The notes below the pieces were generated by a model. That model did no database searches and was not told the origin of the DNA. It was given only the letters and a program-made list of their open reading frames with translations. A program made the translations under genes and the position numbers. From the NCBI GenBank assembly GCA_029932675.1, contig JAOZPP010000021.1, positions 1 to 41,012 on the forward strand: DNA of 41,012 bases, read 5' to 3'. This document shows positions 1 to 6,580 of this stretch, piece by piece (within the stretch, counting starts at the first letter, position 1; each line of letters starts with the position of its first letter). The DNA comes from a bacterium (GTDB lineage Bacteria > SM23-81 > DAOVCL01).

Positions 1-45
1 GAAATCATTGTATTTACCCATGTTTGCACTTAAATTTTTTCCGGA

Positions 46-816
46 ATGTGGGTTATAAATAAAAACTGGAAGAGAAATCCCATATGGAGAGTACATTCGG
101 ACAAAATTTCACAAAAAGTTTATGAATTTTTGCATGACCGAGGACTTGCCGAGGTAGATAAAGAGAGTTGGGATTGGATTCTAATGGAAGAGAAAACGAG
201 TTTACTTTATATGTCTTTACTTGCTAAATATCTGGCAGATGTAAATCCTGATTTTACCGTGCCAGGAACAGATAGAAATGAATACGAAAAGATGATTTAT
301 AGAGCTTCTTCACATCACAATAGCTTTGTTTCCCTTGACACAAAATTTATGAATGTTTTACCAATACCTCGTCAAGATATTCCTATTAGCAATATTCTAA
401 GGTTTAAGAGAAAGAGAAGGGATGAACTTTTACACTTTAGAGAAGTAATAGATAACGTCTATCGCGATATTTCAACCGCTGAAGATCAGAATGAAATAAA
501 ACAAATTGTTATAAGTCATAAAGAACGGATTGAAAGAGAAATTAAAGAGCTTAAAAGGATGATGAAAGAAGAGAATATCAAAATCGTATTTGGCTCTCTC
601 AAATCATTGTTAGATATTAAATCTCCTACATTCCTTACAGCCTTAGGAACTTCTATCGCGCAAATACCAATTCAAGTTCAAATTCCTATTTTGGGAATAA
701 CTGCTGCAATTCAGATCGGTTGTTATTTAGTAGATAAAAGAAATCTACAAAGAGCTAGACTAAGGAAATCTCCATTTGCTTATTTGTATCATGCAGAAAC
801 GGAAAGGGTGATATAA
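46..816 (+). CDS. DUF6236-like protein, N-terminus probably lost or frameshifted
   Basis: This is a 256-residue soluble protein rich in charged residues. It has a helical central region (about residues 120-175, many K/E/R) and a hydrophobic glycine/alanine stretch near residues 200-230 that could be one or two membrane-like helices. The pattern 'YMSLLAKYLA...' followed by a 'LPIPRQDIPISNILRFKRKRRDELLHFRE' type region, which I cite only by its ends (residues about 106-133), resembles the DUF6236 family of phage/defence-associated proteins; this is recollection, not a search. Family members normally have about 60-80 further residues upstream. A different frame just before the start (positions 2-58) reads as plausible protein before stopping, so a frameshift or truncation at the 5' end is likely. 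It is the first cassette gene in the window, followed by attC at 832-919. Confidence 0.5.
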   Translation: MWVINKNWKRNPIWRVHSDKISQKVYEFLHDRGLAEVDKESWDWILMEEKTSLLYMSLLAKYLADVNPDFTVPGTDRNEYEKMIYRASSHHNSFVSLDTKFMNVLPIPRQDIPISNILRFKRKRRDELLHFREVIDNVYRDISTAEDQNEIKQIVISHKERIEREIKELKRMMKEENIKIVFGSLKSLLDIKSPTFLTALGTSIAQIPIQVQIPILGITAAIQIGCYLVDKRNLQRARLRKSPFAYLYHAETERVI

Positions 817-831
817 AAATGGCAACGGCAG

Positions 832-919
832 ATAAAACAGCGGACATACGGCTACGCTTTGCTCCAACCCAATTGGCTCACTTTGTTCGCCAACTTCGTA
901 TGTCTGCAAACCGTTATAC
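832..919 (+). other. attC site 1 (degenerate)
   Basis: The left arm ATAAAAC-AGCGGACATACG (832-850) pairs with the right arm CGTATGTCTGC...GTTATAC (897-919). The inner stem CGGACATACG / CGTATGTCTG is 9 of 10 paired. Both outer heptamers deviate from consensus: GTTATAC has T at an R position and ATAAAAC is poor. The inner stem is nearly the same sequence as that of the site at 4539-4629, which supports common descent. Confidence 0.75.
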
Positions 920-961
920 GCCATATTACTTTAAAAAGAATAATCAAGTAAGGAGGCACAT

Positions 962-1873
962 ATGGGATACGTTATATTAATCGTAATCCTACAGGCCATC
1001 ATATGTGCGGCTCTCGCCTCAAATCTAGCTGAGAAGAAGGGATATTCATCAGGAGCATGGGGTGTCTGCGGATTCTTTTTCGGCATTCTTGGTTTGATTG
1101 CTGCTGCTGGCCTTCCGTCAAGAGGAGATTTATACCAGCGTGGCACTATATTGGTCAAGATATGTCCCACGTGCGCTGAACCAATCAAAATTGAAGCGCA
1201 GGTCTGTAAATATTGTGGCCAAAAGTTTAGTAAGGAAGAAATTATCTCGGAATTGGGGATTGCTATAGAAAAGAACGCAAATTCTCGCTTGCAAGCAGTC
1301 AAAATTCTTGCAAAACTGCAAGACGAGATTGCAATCCCATACTTGGAAAAGGCTCTATCTTATGAATCAGATTATGAAACTCGGAGTAAAGCGACAAAAG
1401 CGTTGTTAGATATTGGTACTATCGCAGCATTGATCGGCGTTCTGAAAAAGGGAGAATATGTACACCAGGAAGAGGCGGTTAAGATACTTAAGGAGAGAGC
1501 TGATCCATCCAGTATTCCTGGGTTACTCAGCATCATAGAGGGAGATTTTTCTACAAAAGCAGAGGCCGCTGAGATTATAGGCTTTATAGGAGATCGATCT
1601 ACCACCCCAGCATTGATCAATCTTTTAGAGAAGGGTGATTATGATGCCAAACGGGCAGCGATTTCCGCGTTAGCTAGGATTCAAGATGAATCTACAATTC
1701 CTGCATTGATTAGTGCATTGGCAGACAGAAATATGAGAGATAAAGCAACCGCAGCTTTAATCAAAATAGGGAATCCATCAATACCATATTTAGAAGAAGC
1801 TATAAAACGGGAGGGGAAGTCAATCAGAAAAGTTATAGACAGAATCATTACCGAGATTAAGCGCAAGACCTGA
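962..1873 (+). CDS. Membrane-anchored zinc-ribbon / HEAT-repeat protein
   Basis: This 303-residue protein has a strong AAGGAGG-type ribosome binding site just before the ATG. Residues 1-20 and 33-50 are hydrophobic and look like two membrane segments. Residues 68-85 form a zinc ribbon of four cysteines (C68, C71, C82, C85: CPTC...CKYC). From about residue 95 to the end there are tandem helical repeats of roughly 30 residues with the pattern 'IPxLxxALxD...xxxRxxAxxAL', typical of HEAT/PBS-lyase repeats. Such proteins are usually protein-interaction scaffolds; no enzymatic motif is visible. It forms its own cassette, with attC at 1945-2035 about 70 bp downstream. Its function in the cell cannot be deduced from sequence. 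Confidence 0.85.
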   Translation: MGYVILIVILQAIICAALASNLAEKKGYSSGAWGVCGFFFGILGLIAAAGLPSRGDLYQRGTILVKICPTCAEPIKIEAQVCKYCGQKFSKEEIISELGIAIEKNANSRLQAVKILAKLQDEIAIPYLEKALSYESDYETRSKATKALLDIGTIAALIGVLKKGEYVHQEEAVKILKERADPSSIPGLLSIIEGDFSTKAEAAEIIGFIGDRSTTPALINLLEKGDYDAKRAAISALARIQDESTIPALISALADRNMRDKATAALIKIGNPSIPYLEEAIKREGKSIRKVIDRIITEIKRKT

Positions 1874-1944
1874 ATAGAACCAATGACAAGGTGAGATTTC
1901 CAAGTGATTTGGCAATTGAGATTTATCGAATGCAGTAATACGGC

Positions 1945-2035
1945 GTATAACAAAGCGTATCTGGCTTCGGTGCTTTGCACCTTTGCCTAAATCCAGCCTT
2001 ACGGCTAGACTTCAGATACGCTCGGAACGTTAGGC
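1945..2035 (+). other. attC site 2
   Basis: R'' is GTATAAC (1945-1951) and R' is a perfect GTTAGGC (2029-2035). The inner stem GCGTATCTG (1955-1963) is perfectly complementary to CAGATACGC (2013-2021). The right arm has extra unpaired bases between stem and R', as expected for the extrahelical bases that orient attC recombination. The inner stem is shared with the site at 5155-5238. Confidence 0.9.
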
Positions 2036-2068
2036 GAAGCGGCAAAAATGGAAGAACGGTGCAGATGA

Positions 2069-2346
2069 ATGAAATGGTTTAAAGACATCCACAATCGGCA
2101 AATTCGATTAACAGATGAAAGGCAAGAGCACATTGAAACGGACCATCCAGAAATGTTCCGGGTATAATTGTCAGATCAAAAACAGACCCTGATGTTGAGC
2201 TATTTTATCGATATTACGACACCACGCCTGTTACTGAGAAGTATTTATGTGTTGTAGTTAAAGTATTAGCTGAGGAAGTGTTTATTATAACTGCATATTT
2301 CACAGATACGGTAAAGAAAGGAGAGACGTTATGGAAAGGGAAATAA
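2069..2346 (+). pseudogene. Broken nuclease-like (PBECR/RelE-like) gene, putative partner of DUF2283
   Basis: The reading frame from ATG 2069 gives 32 residues (starting MKWFKDIHNRQIRLTDERQ) and hits a stop at 2165-2167. A second frame from about 2161 to the stop at 2344-2346 continues as IIVRSKTDPDVELFYRYY... and ends overlapping the DUF2283 start. Together they resemble a family of about 100-residue proteins that sits upstream of DUF2283 genes and is often labelled a phage Barnase-EndoU-ColicinE5/RelE-like nuclease. I recognise this from memory. About ten residues seem missing at the junction, so a small deletion plus frameshift is the likely lesion. If the pair is a toxin-antitoxin module, the toxin half is dead here. 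Confidence 0.6.
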
Positions 2347-2543
2347 AAATTTGGTATGATAAAGAAGGGGATTATCTTGAGGTTCTTTTTGAGCGGAAAA
2401 AAGGATACTTCAGGGAAACAGAAAACGATGCGGTGATGGAAAAGGTAGATGAGGAGGGAAATATCATTGGTTTTTCCGTTCTAAAAGTGAGTGCATTGAA
2501 GGGGAAGCCCCTTTCAATAGCTCTCAAGAACCACGTCGCCTAA
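2331..2543 (+). CDS. DUF2283 domain protein, putative antitoxin
   Basis: This 70-residue protein has the typical DUF2283 layout: an N-terminal 'IWYDKEGDYLEVLF' strand pair, a central '...VMEKVDEEGNIIGFSVL' segment, and a short C-terminal helix. Full family length is about 60-75 residues, so it looks intact. The start ATG at 2331 lies inside the end of the upstream broken gene (overlap of 16 bp) and has an AAAGGAGAG ribosome binding site, indicating co-expression. Its stop codon TAA lies inside the attC heptamer GCCTAAC at 2538-2544. A partly deleted duplicate of this gene's 3' end is present at 6471-6574. The antitoxin role is inferred from the neighbour only. Confidence 0.8.
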   Translation: MEREIKIWYDKEGDYLEVLFERKKGYFRETENDAVMEKVDEEGNIIGFSVLKVSALKGKPLSIALKNHVA

Positions 2544-2629
2544 CAGAGCATATCTGGCTCCGTTATGTTCTGCCAAATTCCCCTTCGGTATTTTACTTAA
2601 CGGGACTCAGGCTTCGCTCGAAATTAGGC
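2538..2629 (+). other. attC site 3 (R' core mutated)
   Basis: R'' is a perfect GCCTAAC (2538-2544), which supplies the stop codon of DUF2283. The right end reads ATTAGGC (2623-2629), so the G of the GTT cleavage triplet has changed to A. Inner pairing is weak compared with the other sites, although the left arm (GCATATCTGGCTCCG) clearly belongs to the same stem family as sites 2 and 6. Probably recombination-defective. Confidence 0.7.
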
Positions 2630-2650
2630 GAAATGCTGAGAGGAAAATAA

Positions 2651-3436
2651 ATGGGGGTTAATTGGATAGATACATCAAAGTTGTCTTTCAATAGTTTACT
2701 ACTTCTTGAACGTATCCAGATTAGTTGGTTCCCAGGGTGGCTTCCTGAAAAAGAGCTTTCAATTGCTTTAAAGGCTAATCCAGTAGTTAAATGGTTTCTA
2801 AGAAACAAATGCCCTGAGATTAGAGATTGGCTGGATAAAGTTCTCTCAATAAAAACTGGGGAATATGGTAAAGAAGATATACGTAAAGCAGAACAAATAA
2901 TTTTGAATTCAATTAATGACCTCTTAACGTATGTGATAAGCCCCTCAATATATGATGCGCAACCTTTTCTTCAATGGGATTCATCTGAATTAACAACAAT
3001 AGTTGACTTCACTGCTAAAATTGTCATAGATGTTGGTGCTGGGACAGGGAAGTTGACATTTATTGCTGCTGAAAAGGCGAAGGCAGTCTTTGCAGTAGAA
3101 CCAATTGGTAATTTGCGCTTTTATTTAAAGGAAAAGATGAAGAAATTGGGGCTAAACAATGTTTTTCCTGTTGATGGATTGATCACCGACATTCCTTTTC
3201 CAGATAAGTTCGCAGATATTTGTATGGAGGGCCATACATTCGGTGATAGCATAGAGGTAGAGCATAGAGAGATGGAGAGAGTTACTAAAATAGGAGGTAT
3301 GGTGATACATTGTCCTGGGAATGATGATGTAGATAATGAAATACACCGGTTTTTGATTGCAAAAGGATACAGTTGGTCCAAATTTGAAGAGCCTGGAGAT
3401 GGAGTGAAAAGAAAATATTGGAAATCCATTGTATGA
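2651..3436 (+). CDS. Class I SAM-dependent methyltransferase
   Basis: This is a 261-residue protein. The SAM-binding motif I is VIDVGAGTGK at about residues 125-134, followed by an acidic 'AVEPIGNLRFYL' strand (about 150) and a 'VIHCPGND' strand near residue 220, so the C-terminal half is a Rossmann-type methyltransferase domain. Residues 1-115 are an extra helical N-terminal region without motifs that I recognise; it may give substrate specificity. The ATG at 2651 follows GAGAGGAAAATAA, an acceptable ribosome binding site. It is a single-gene cassette between attC sites 3 and 4. The substrate (small molecule, RNA or protein) cannot be told. Confidence 0.82.
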   Translation: MGVNWIDTSKLSFNSLLLLERIQISWFPGWLPEKELSIALKANPVVKWFLRNKCPEIRDWLDKVLSIKTGEYGKEDIRKAEQIILNSINDLLTYVISPSIYDAQPFLQWDSSELTTIVDFTAKIVIDVGAGTGKLTFIAAEKAKAVFAVEPIGNLRFYLKEKMKKLGLNNVFPVDGLITDIPFPDKFADICMEGHTFGDSIEVEHREMERVTKIGGMVIHCPGNDDVDNEIHRFLIAKGYSWSKFEEPGDGVKRKYWKSIV

Positions 3437-3460
3437 TGAGCTATAGTAGAGAAGCACTTC

Positions 3461-3540
3461 GCCTAACAGCGGATAAAAGGGAGATCAAAGATTCCCCAAA
3501 ATAGCCTTCGGCAACTTCTTCTATCCTCAAAACGTTAGGC
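3461..3540 (+). other. attC site 4
   Basis: It has a perfect R'' GCCTAAC (3461-3467) and a perfect R' GTTAGGC (3534-3540). The inner stem GGATA (3471-3475) pairs with TATCC. At 80 bp it is a typical small attC. Flanking bases CTTC before and GAAA after extend the outer pairing. Confidence 0.92.
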
Positions 3541-3568
3541 GAAAGGACATTAAAAAGGAGGTGATTAA

Positions 3569-4354
3569 ATGGGAGAAATAGAAATGGAAGAGGTAGATAC
3601 TGAAAATGTGGAAGATTTGGTAAATCTGTGCATACCACCTGAGAAGAAAGAGGATAAGCTTTTTATCGAGGGTGCAGAGGTTAAGAAGAGGTGGACTGAT
3701 CAGGTAATAAAGAGATATGGAAGTTGTGCCCTGTTGGCTTACCTAAATGAGAAGCCAGTAGGCATGATCCAATTTCTGCCCAGACCAGATGAAAAGTTGA
3801 TAGAGATTACATGTATTTTTGTCCCTGAGAAGGAAAATTTGAGAAAAGGCATAGGTAAAATGCTGTTAAATGCCCTGATAGAAGAGGCAAAAGAGTCAAA
3901 TCCTTATTTTGACAATGATTCAGCATTTGCTCTTATTACATGGGCATTTCAGGTTCCAGGAAGGTACCCTCAACATGAGTTTTACAAGAAAATGGGATTC
4001 AGACAGGTTAGTGAAGATGAGCCATCTTTACTTTATTATCCACTAAAACAGGGTTATGTCTACGCCCCGAAAAGTGAGAAATATATTCCTCAGGAAGAAG
4101 ATAAAGGAAAGGCACTAATATTCTACGACCCTTCCTGTCCTTTTTGTATATACTTTTCTGAGAAAATCAAAGAATCACTAAAGGAAGTTGCACCAAATAT
4201 TAATATTAGAATGGTCAACCAATTTGAAGAGGTGGAAGAGGTTAAAAAACGAGGGAAAATATCCTTCTGCATAGTGAATCAAAAACCGATAGCATCGTTC
4301 TTCCTGGATAAAGGAAATTTCCAGAAAGAAGTGATGGAGGCGCTTAAAAGATGA
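3569..4354 (+). CDS. GNAT acetyltransferase fused to YoaP-like thioredoxin-fold domain
   Basis: This is a 261-residue, two-part protein. Residues about 1-150 are a GNAT N-acetyltransferase: the acetyl-CoA site is ENLRKGIGKMLLNALIEEA at about 90-108 and a 'HEFYKKMGFRQV' motif follows near 138-149. Residues about 165-261 resemble the YoaP-like domain, with a redox-type CPFC motif at about residues 190-193 in a thioredoxin-like context ('ALIFYDPSCPFCIYFSEKI'). The same fusion is known in the YoaP/GNAT family. The start ATG at 3569 has a very good AAAAAGGAGGTGA ribosome binding site. The stop overlaps the ATG of the truncated HIT gene (ATGA at 4351-4354), implying translational coupling. The acetylated substrate is unknown. 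Confidence 0.82.
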   Translation: MGEIEMEEVDTENVEDLVNLCIPPEKKEDKLFIEGAEVKKRWTDQVIKRYGSCALLAYLNEKPVGMIQFLPRPDEKLIEITCIFVPEKENLRKGIGKMLLNALIEEAKESNPYFDNDSAFALITWAFQVPGRYPQHEFYKKMGFRQVSEDEPSLLYYPLKQGYVYAPKSEKYIPQEEDKGKALIFYDPSCPFCIYFSEKIKESLKEVAPNINIRMVNQFEEVEEVKKRGKISFCIVNQKPIASFFLDKGNFQKEVMEALKR

Positions 4355-4488
4355 AGAAAAGAGATTGTGTCTTCTGCTATTTTACAGAGAAAGATGTTGT
4401 AATTCATGAATATAAGTTGTGTTATTCGATTATTAGTAAGAGTCCCATCAACAAATACCATGTGCTAATCATTCCAAAAGAACATTGA
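4351..4488 (+). pseudogene. Truncated HIT-family hydrolase
   Basis: These 45 residues start MKKRDCVFCYFTEKDVV and end ...HVLIIPKEH before a TGA. This is the N-terminal part of a HIT (histidine triad) protein: the CVFC zinc-type pair and the 'KYHVLIIPKEH' strand precede where the HxHxHxx catalytic triad should be. The triad itself is absent, and the remaining 50 bp before the attC contain no continuation in any frame. The gene is therefore a 3'-truncated remnant, coupled by a 4-bp overlap to the GNAT/YoaP-like gene. Confidence 0.72.
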
Positions 4489-4538
4489 TGCAATATATGC
4501 AAAAGAGATAAGGAACTGTCTAAGATGAATGCCCCTTC

Positions 4539-4629
4539 GCCTAACAGCGGACATACGGCTACGGTGTTTCGCACCCTCGCCCAAATCCCGACTAAAGTCG
4601 GGACTTCGTATGTCCGCAAATCGATAGGC
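4539..4629 (+). other. attC site 5
   Basis: R'' is a perfect GCCTAAC (4539-4545) and R' is GATAGGC (4623-4629). The inner stem CGGACATACG (4548-4557) is exactly complementary to CGTATGTCCG (4607-4616). The loop has its own small hairpin, CCCGACT-AA-AGTCGGG. The stem sequence is close to that of site 1. Confidence 0.88.
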
Positions 4630-4665
4630 TAAATTTTTAAATAATAAGTAACAGGAGGTAATTAC

Positions 4666-5145
4666 ATGAAGAAACGCAAAGCAAAACAAGGCGAAAAGAT
4701 ATACCTGATTAAGGCAACACTGACCGATTGGTATGGCCATGTTGAGCGGATGCCTTATAGAATTTTAGCAATTCCAGAAGGATTTACACTCTACAACTTA
4801 GCAGAAGCCATCGTGGATAGTTTCGACTTTTATTTCGACCATGCTTTCGGGTTTTATAACAACATAAAAAGATGGAGAGAGTCAACGGAAGGCTATGAAT
4901 TGTTTGCTGATATGGGAGAGAAGAGTAAATTTAAGGGTGTAAAAAGAACCAAGATAAACAAAGTTTTCGATAAAATCAAAAAGAAGATGTTGTTTCTCTT
5001 TGATTATGGCGATGAGTGGCATTTTATCGTTGAACTCAAAGGAATAGAATCACCTAAAGAGAATGCGAAGTATCCATTAGTTGTGGAGTCTGTTAGAAAA
5101 TCTCCTCCACAATATGGGGAAATGGATGAAGAGGATGAATCCTAG
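4666..5145 (+). CDS. Plasmid pRiA4b ORF-3-like family protein
   Basis: This 159-residue protein matches the general pattern of the pRiA4b ORF3-like family (PF07929): an early 'YLIKATL' strand, 'RILAIPEGFTLYNLAEAI' (about residues 31-48), a 'FYFDHAFGF' motif and 'FDYGDEWHFIVEL' (about 107-119). The family is common on plasmids, integrons and other mobile DNA, and its biochemical function is not established. Length is normal for single-domain members. The start ATG at 4666 follows AACAGGAGGTAATTAC, a strong ribosome binding site. It is a one-gene cassette between sites 5 and 6. The acidic C-terminus (DEEDES) is typical of the family. Confidence 0.82.
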   Translation: MKKRKAKQGEKIYLIKATLTDWYGHVERMPYRILAIPEGFTLYNLAEAIVDSFDFYFDHAFGFYNNIKRWRESTEGYELFADMGEKSKFKGVKRTKINKVFDKIKKKMLFLFDYGDEWHFIVELKGIESPKENAKYPLVVESVRKSPPQYGEMDEEDES

Positions 5146-5154
5146 AAAAACTTC

Positions 5155-5238
5155 GCCTAACAAGCGGGTATCTGGCTTCGGCATTCCACCCAAGTCCAGC
5201 CTGACAGCTGAATTTCAGATACGCTGGGAACGATAGGC
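5155..5238 (+). other. attC site 6
   Basis: R'' is a perfect GCCTAAC (5155-5161) and R' is GATAGGC (5232-5238). In the inner stem, GCGGGTATCTG (5164-5174) pairs with CAGATACGC (5216-5224) with two bulged G residues. The stem family matches site 2. Confidence 0.88.
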
Positions 5239-5332
5239 AAAATGTCGCTGCTACGCCACGAAGCCGAGGTGTGACCGGACTTAGGAGCTTATATAGGCCG
5301 CCGGCTCATAGGGGAGCGAACATGGAAGGCAG

Positions 5333-5839
5333 ATGAAAGGGACACTGAAGGTTATAAATGGATTAAAAAAGAAGGGATTAATTATAGATTATGCAATAGG
5401 TGGAGGAATTGCTGCGTTGTTTTATATCGAGCCTTTTCTTACCTATGACTTAGATGTGTTCATTATTCCCACCAAGGGGATAAACCAAAAGGGTCTGATT
5501 TTACTTTCTGATGTGTTTGATTACCTTCGGTCAAAAGGATGCTCCTGGAAGGGAGAGCATATCATCATAGAAGGGATACCAGTTCAGTTTATCCCCGTAG
5601 ATGAACTTGAAAAGGAAGCGGTGGAATGCGCAAGAGAGATAGAATATGAAGGTGTGAGGACAAAGGTGGTCACTCCTGAACATCTGATAGTTATACTCTT
5701 AAGAGCAGGCAGAAGAAAAGATATAGAGAAGGTGGAAAGGCTCTTGGAACAGACAGAGATCGACCGAAACCTATTGAACAAGATTTTGAAGAGATTTAAC
5801 CTGGAAGAAAAGTTTAATGTTTTACACAAAGGAGAGTAG
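5333..5839 (+). CDS. Nucleotidyltransferase-fold protein (MNT/AbiEii-like)
   Basis: This 168-residue protein shows the signature of DNA polymerase beta-like nucleotidyltransferases: AIGGGIAALF at about residues 21-30 followed by T37 and the catalytic-type acidic pair D39/D41 in 'TYDLDVFI'. A third acidic or strand element is plausible around residues 80-90 ('IPVQFIPVDELE'), and a C-terminal helical part 'LLRAGRRKDIEKVERLL' follows. Such stand-alone nucleotidyltransferases occur in toxin-antitoxin and abortive-infection pairs. Here the next gene (66 aa) begins 3 bp after the stop, fitting a two-gene module. The ATG at 5333 is preceded by GGAAGGCAG, a weak ribosome binding site. A toxin, antitoxin or repair role is not decided by sequence. 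Confidence 0.7.
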   Translation: MKGTLKVINGLKKKGLIIDYAIGGGIAALFYIEPFLTYDLDVFIIPTKGINQKGLILLSDVFDYLRSKGCSWKGEHIIIEGIPVQFIPVDELEKEAVECAREIEYEGVRTKVVTPEHLIVILLRAGRRKDIEKVERLLEQTEIDRNLLNKILKRFNLEEKFNVLHKGE

Positions 5840-5842
5840 ATT

Positions 5843-6043
5843 GTGAGAGACTATAAGGAAATGAAAATTTCTACGGGCAAGAATAAGATAATTACCAGGC
5901 GAAAACTATTTGAAAGTAAAGCAGACTTCCATAAGGAGCAAGCACGCTTACCCTTTGGGGAAAAGATAAAGATACTTGTTAGGCTACAAAAGATGGCAAG
6001 TGCAATTAAAAAAGGAAAAACAATCTGGAAGGTTGAAGAATGA
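5843..6043 (+). CDS. Small basic protein, partner of the nucleotidyltransferase
   Basis: This is a 66-residue, lysine/arginine-rich protein starting at GTG 5843, directly behind the nucleotidyltransferase gene, with an AAAGGAGAG ribosome binding site ending in that gene's stop. It reads '...EQARLPFGEKIKILVRLQKMASAIKKGKTIWKVEE'. I recognise this pattern only as a recurrent small companion of nucleotidyltransferase-fold genes, not as a named family. It overlaps the following broken gene by 4 bp (ATGA at 6040-6043). A module role (antitoxin or regulator) is inference from the tight coupling. Confidence 0.55.
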   Translation: MRDYKEMKISTGKNKIITRRKLFESKADFHKEQARLPFGEKIKILVRLQKMASAIKKGKTIWKVEE

Positions 6044-6290
6044 ACATAGAAAAGTATCTTGTTCTGAACCAATATCTGTTTTCCCTTTTTGGAGTGGATG
6101 ACTTCAGGGATTTGCAAGAGAAACTGAAAGATGCACCAGTTGGAACAAACAGCGATGGGAGAACTTATTTTTGAATGTCCTGGGGTCAGCGGCTTTCGCA
6201 TCGGGGGCATAATTTCACATGGATTTTTCCAGCACTATCTTTGACCTTAGGCTTTACAAATATGAAGGCTCTTCTGAAAGAAAAGAATGA
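6040..6290 (+). pseudogene. Unrecognised gene remnant
   Basis: An ATG at 6040 overlaps the stop of the preceding 66-aa gene (ATGA). It opens 44 residues (MNIEKYLVLNQYLFSLFGVDD...NSDGRTYF), then stops at 6172-6174. Protein-like sequence resumes in another frame around 6220-6287 (MDFSSTIFDLRLYKYEGSSE). This looks like the start of a much longer protein that has lost most of its length and its frame. I cannot name the family. The arrangement suggests that the nucleotidyltransferase module once had a third, larger gene. Confidence 0.45.
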
Positions 6291-6317
6291 AATGCCTAAA
6301 GAACCTTTGCCAACTTC

Positions 6318-6350
6318 GCCTATCTGGCGGGTAAGTGGCTCCGCTTCGCA
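6318..6350 (+). other. Possible attC left half-site
   Basis: CTTCGCCTATC followed by TGGCGGGTAAGTGGCTCCG resembles the left arms of attC sites 2, 3 and 6 (CTTCGCCTAAC...GGTATCTGGCTTCGG), but the heptamer has T for A and no matching right arm follows. The 120 bp to 6470 hold no gene that I can support. Confidence 0.35.
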
Positions 6351-6470
6351 TTGTAGAGTAACTTATTAGAGAACAGGGAATTAGTTCTTTCTACTCCTCA
6401 AGGATGTAGTGTAACCTAATTTTTAACCCATTGCTATTTCAGAAGTTATAACCATAGGTGTCAAACTTGG

Positions 6471-6574
6471 GTTGTAGTTAAAGTATTAGCTGAGGAAGTG
6501 TTTATCATATCTAAAAGTGAGTGCATTGAAGGGGAAGCCGCTTTCAATAGCTCTCAAGAATCACGTCGCCTAAC
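6471..6574 (+). pseudogene. Internally deleted duplicate of the nuclease-like/DUF2283 cassette end
   Basis: Positions 6471-6505 are identical to 2251-2285 (inside the broken nuclease-like gene). Positions 6511-6574 match 2481-2544 (the 3' end of DUF2283 with the attC heptamer) with two mismatches. The 195 bp between these blocks are replaced by 5 bp. This is a second, decayed copy of the same cassette, not a functional gene. Confidence 0.9.
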
Positions 6575-6577
6575 AGC
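6568..6577 (+). other. attC remnant (R'' only)
   Basis: GCCTAAC at 6568-6574 followed by AGC is the start of an attC site. Three bases later (6581) the ATG of the next gene begins. The hairpin and R' are gone, so the cassette boundary was erased by deletion or atypical joining. Confidence 0.75.
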
Positions 6578-6580
6578 AAA

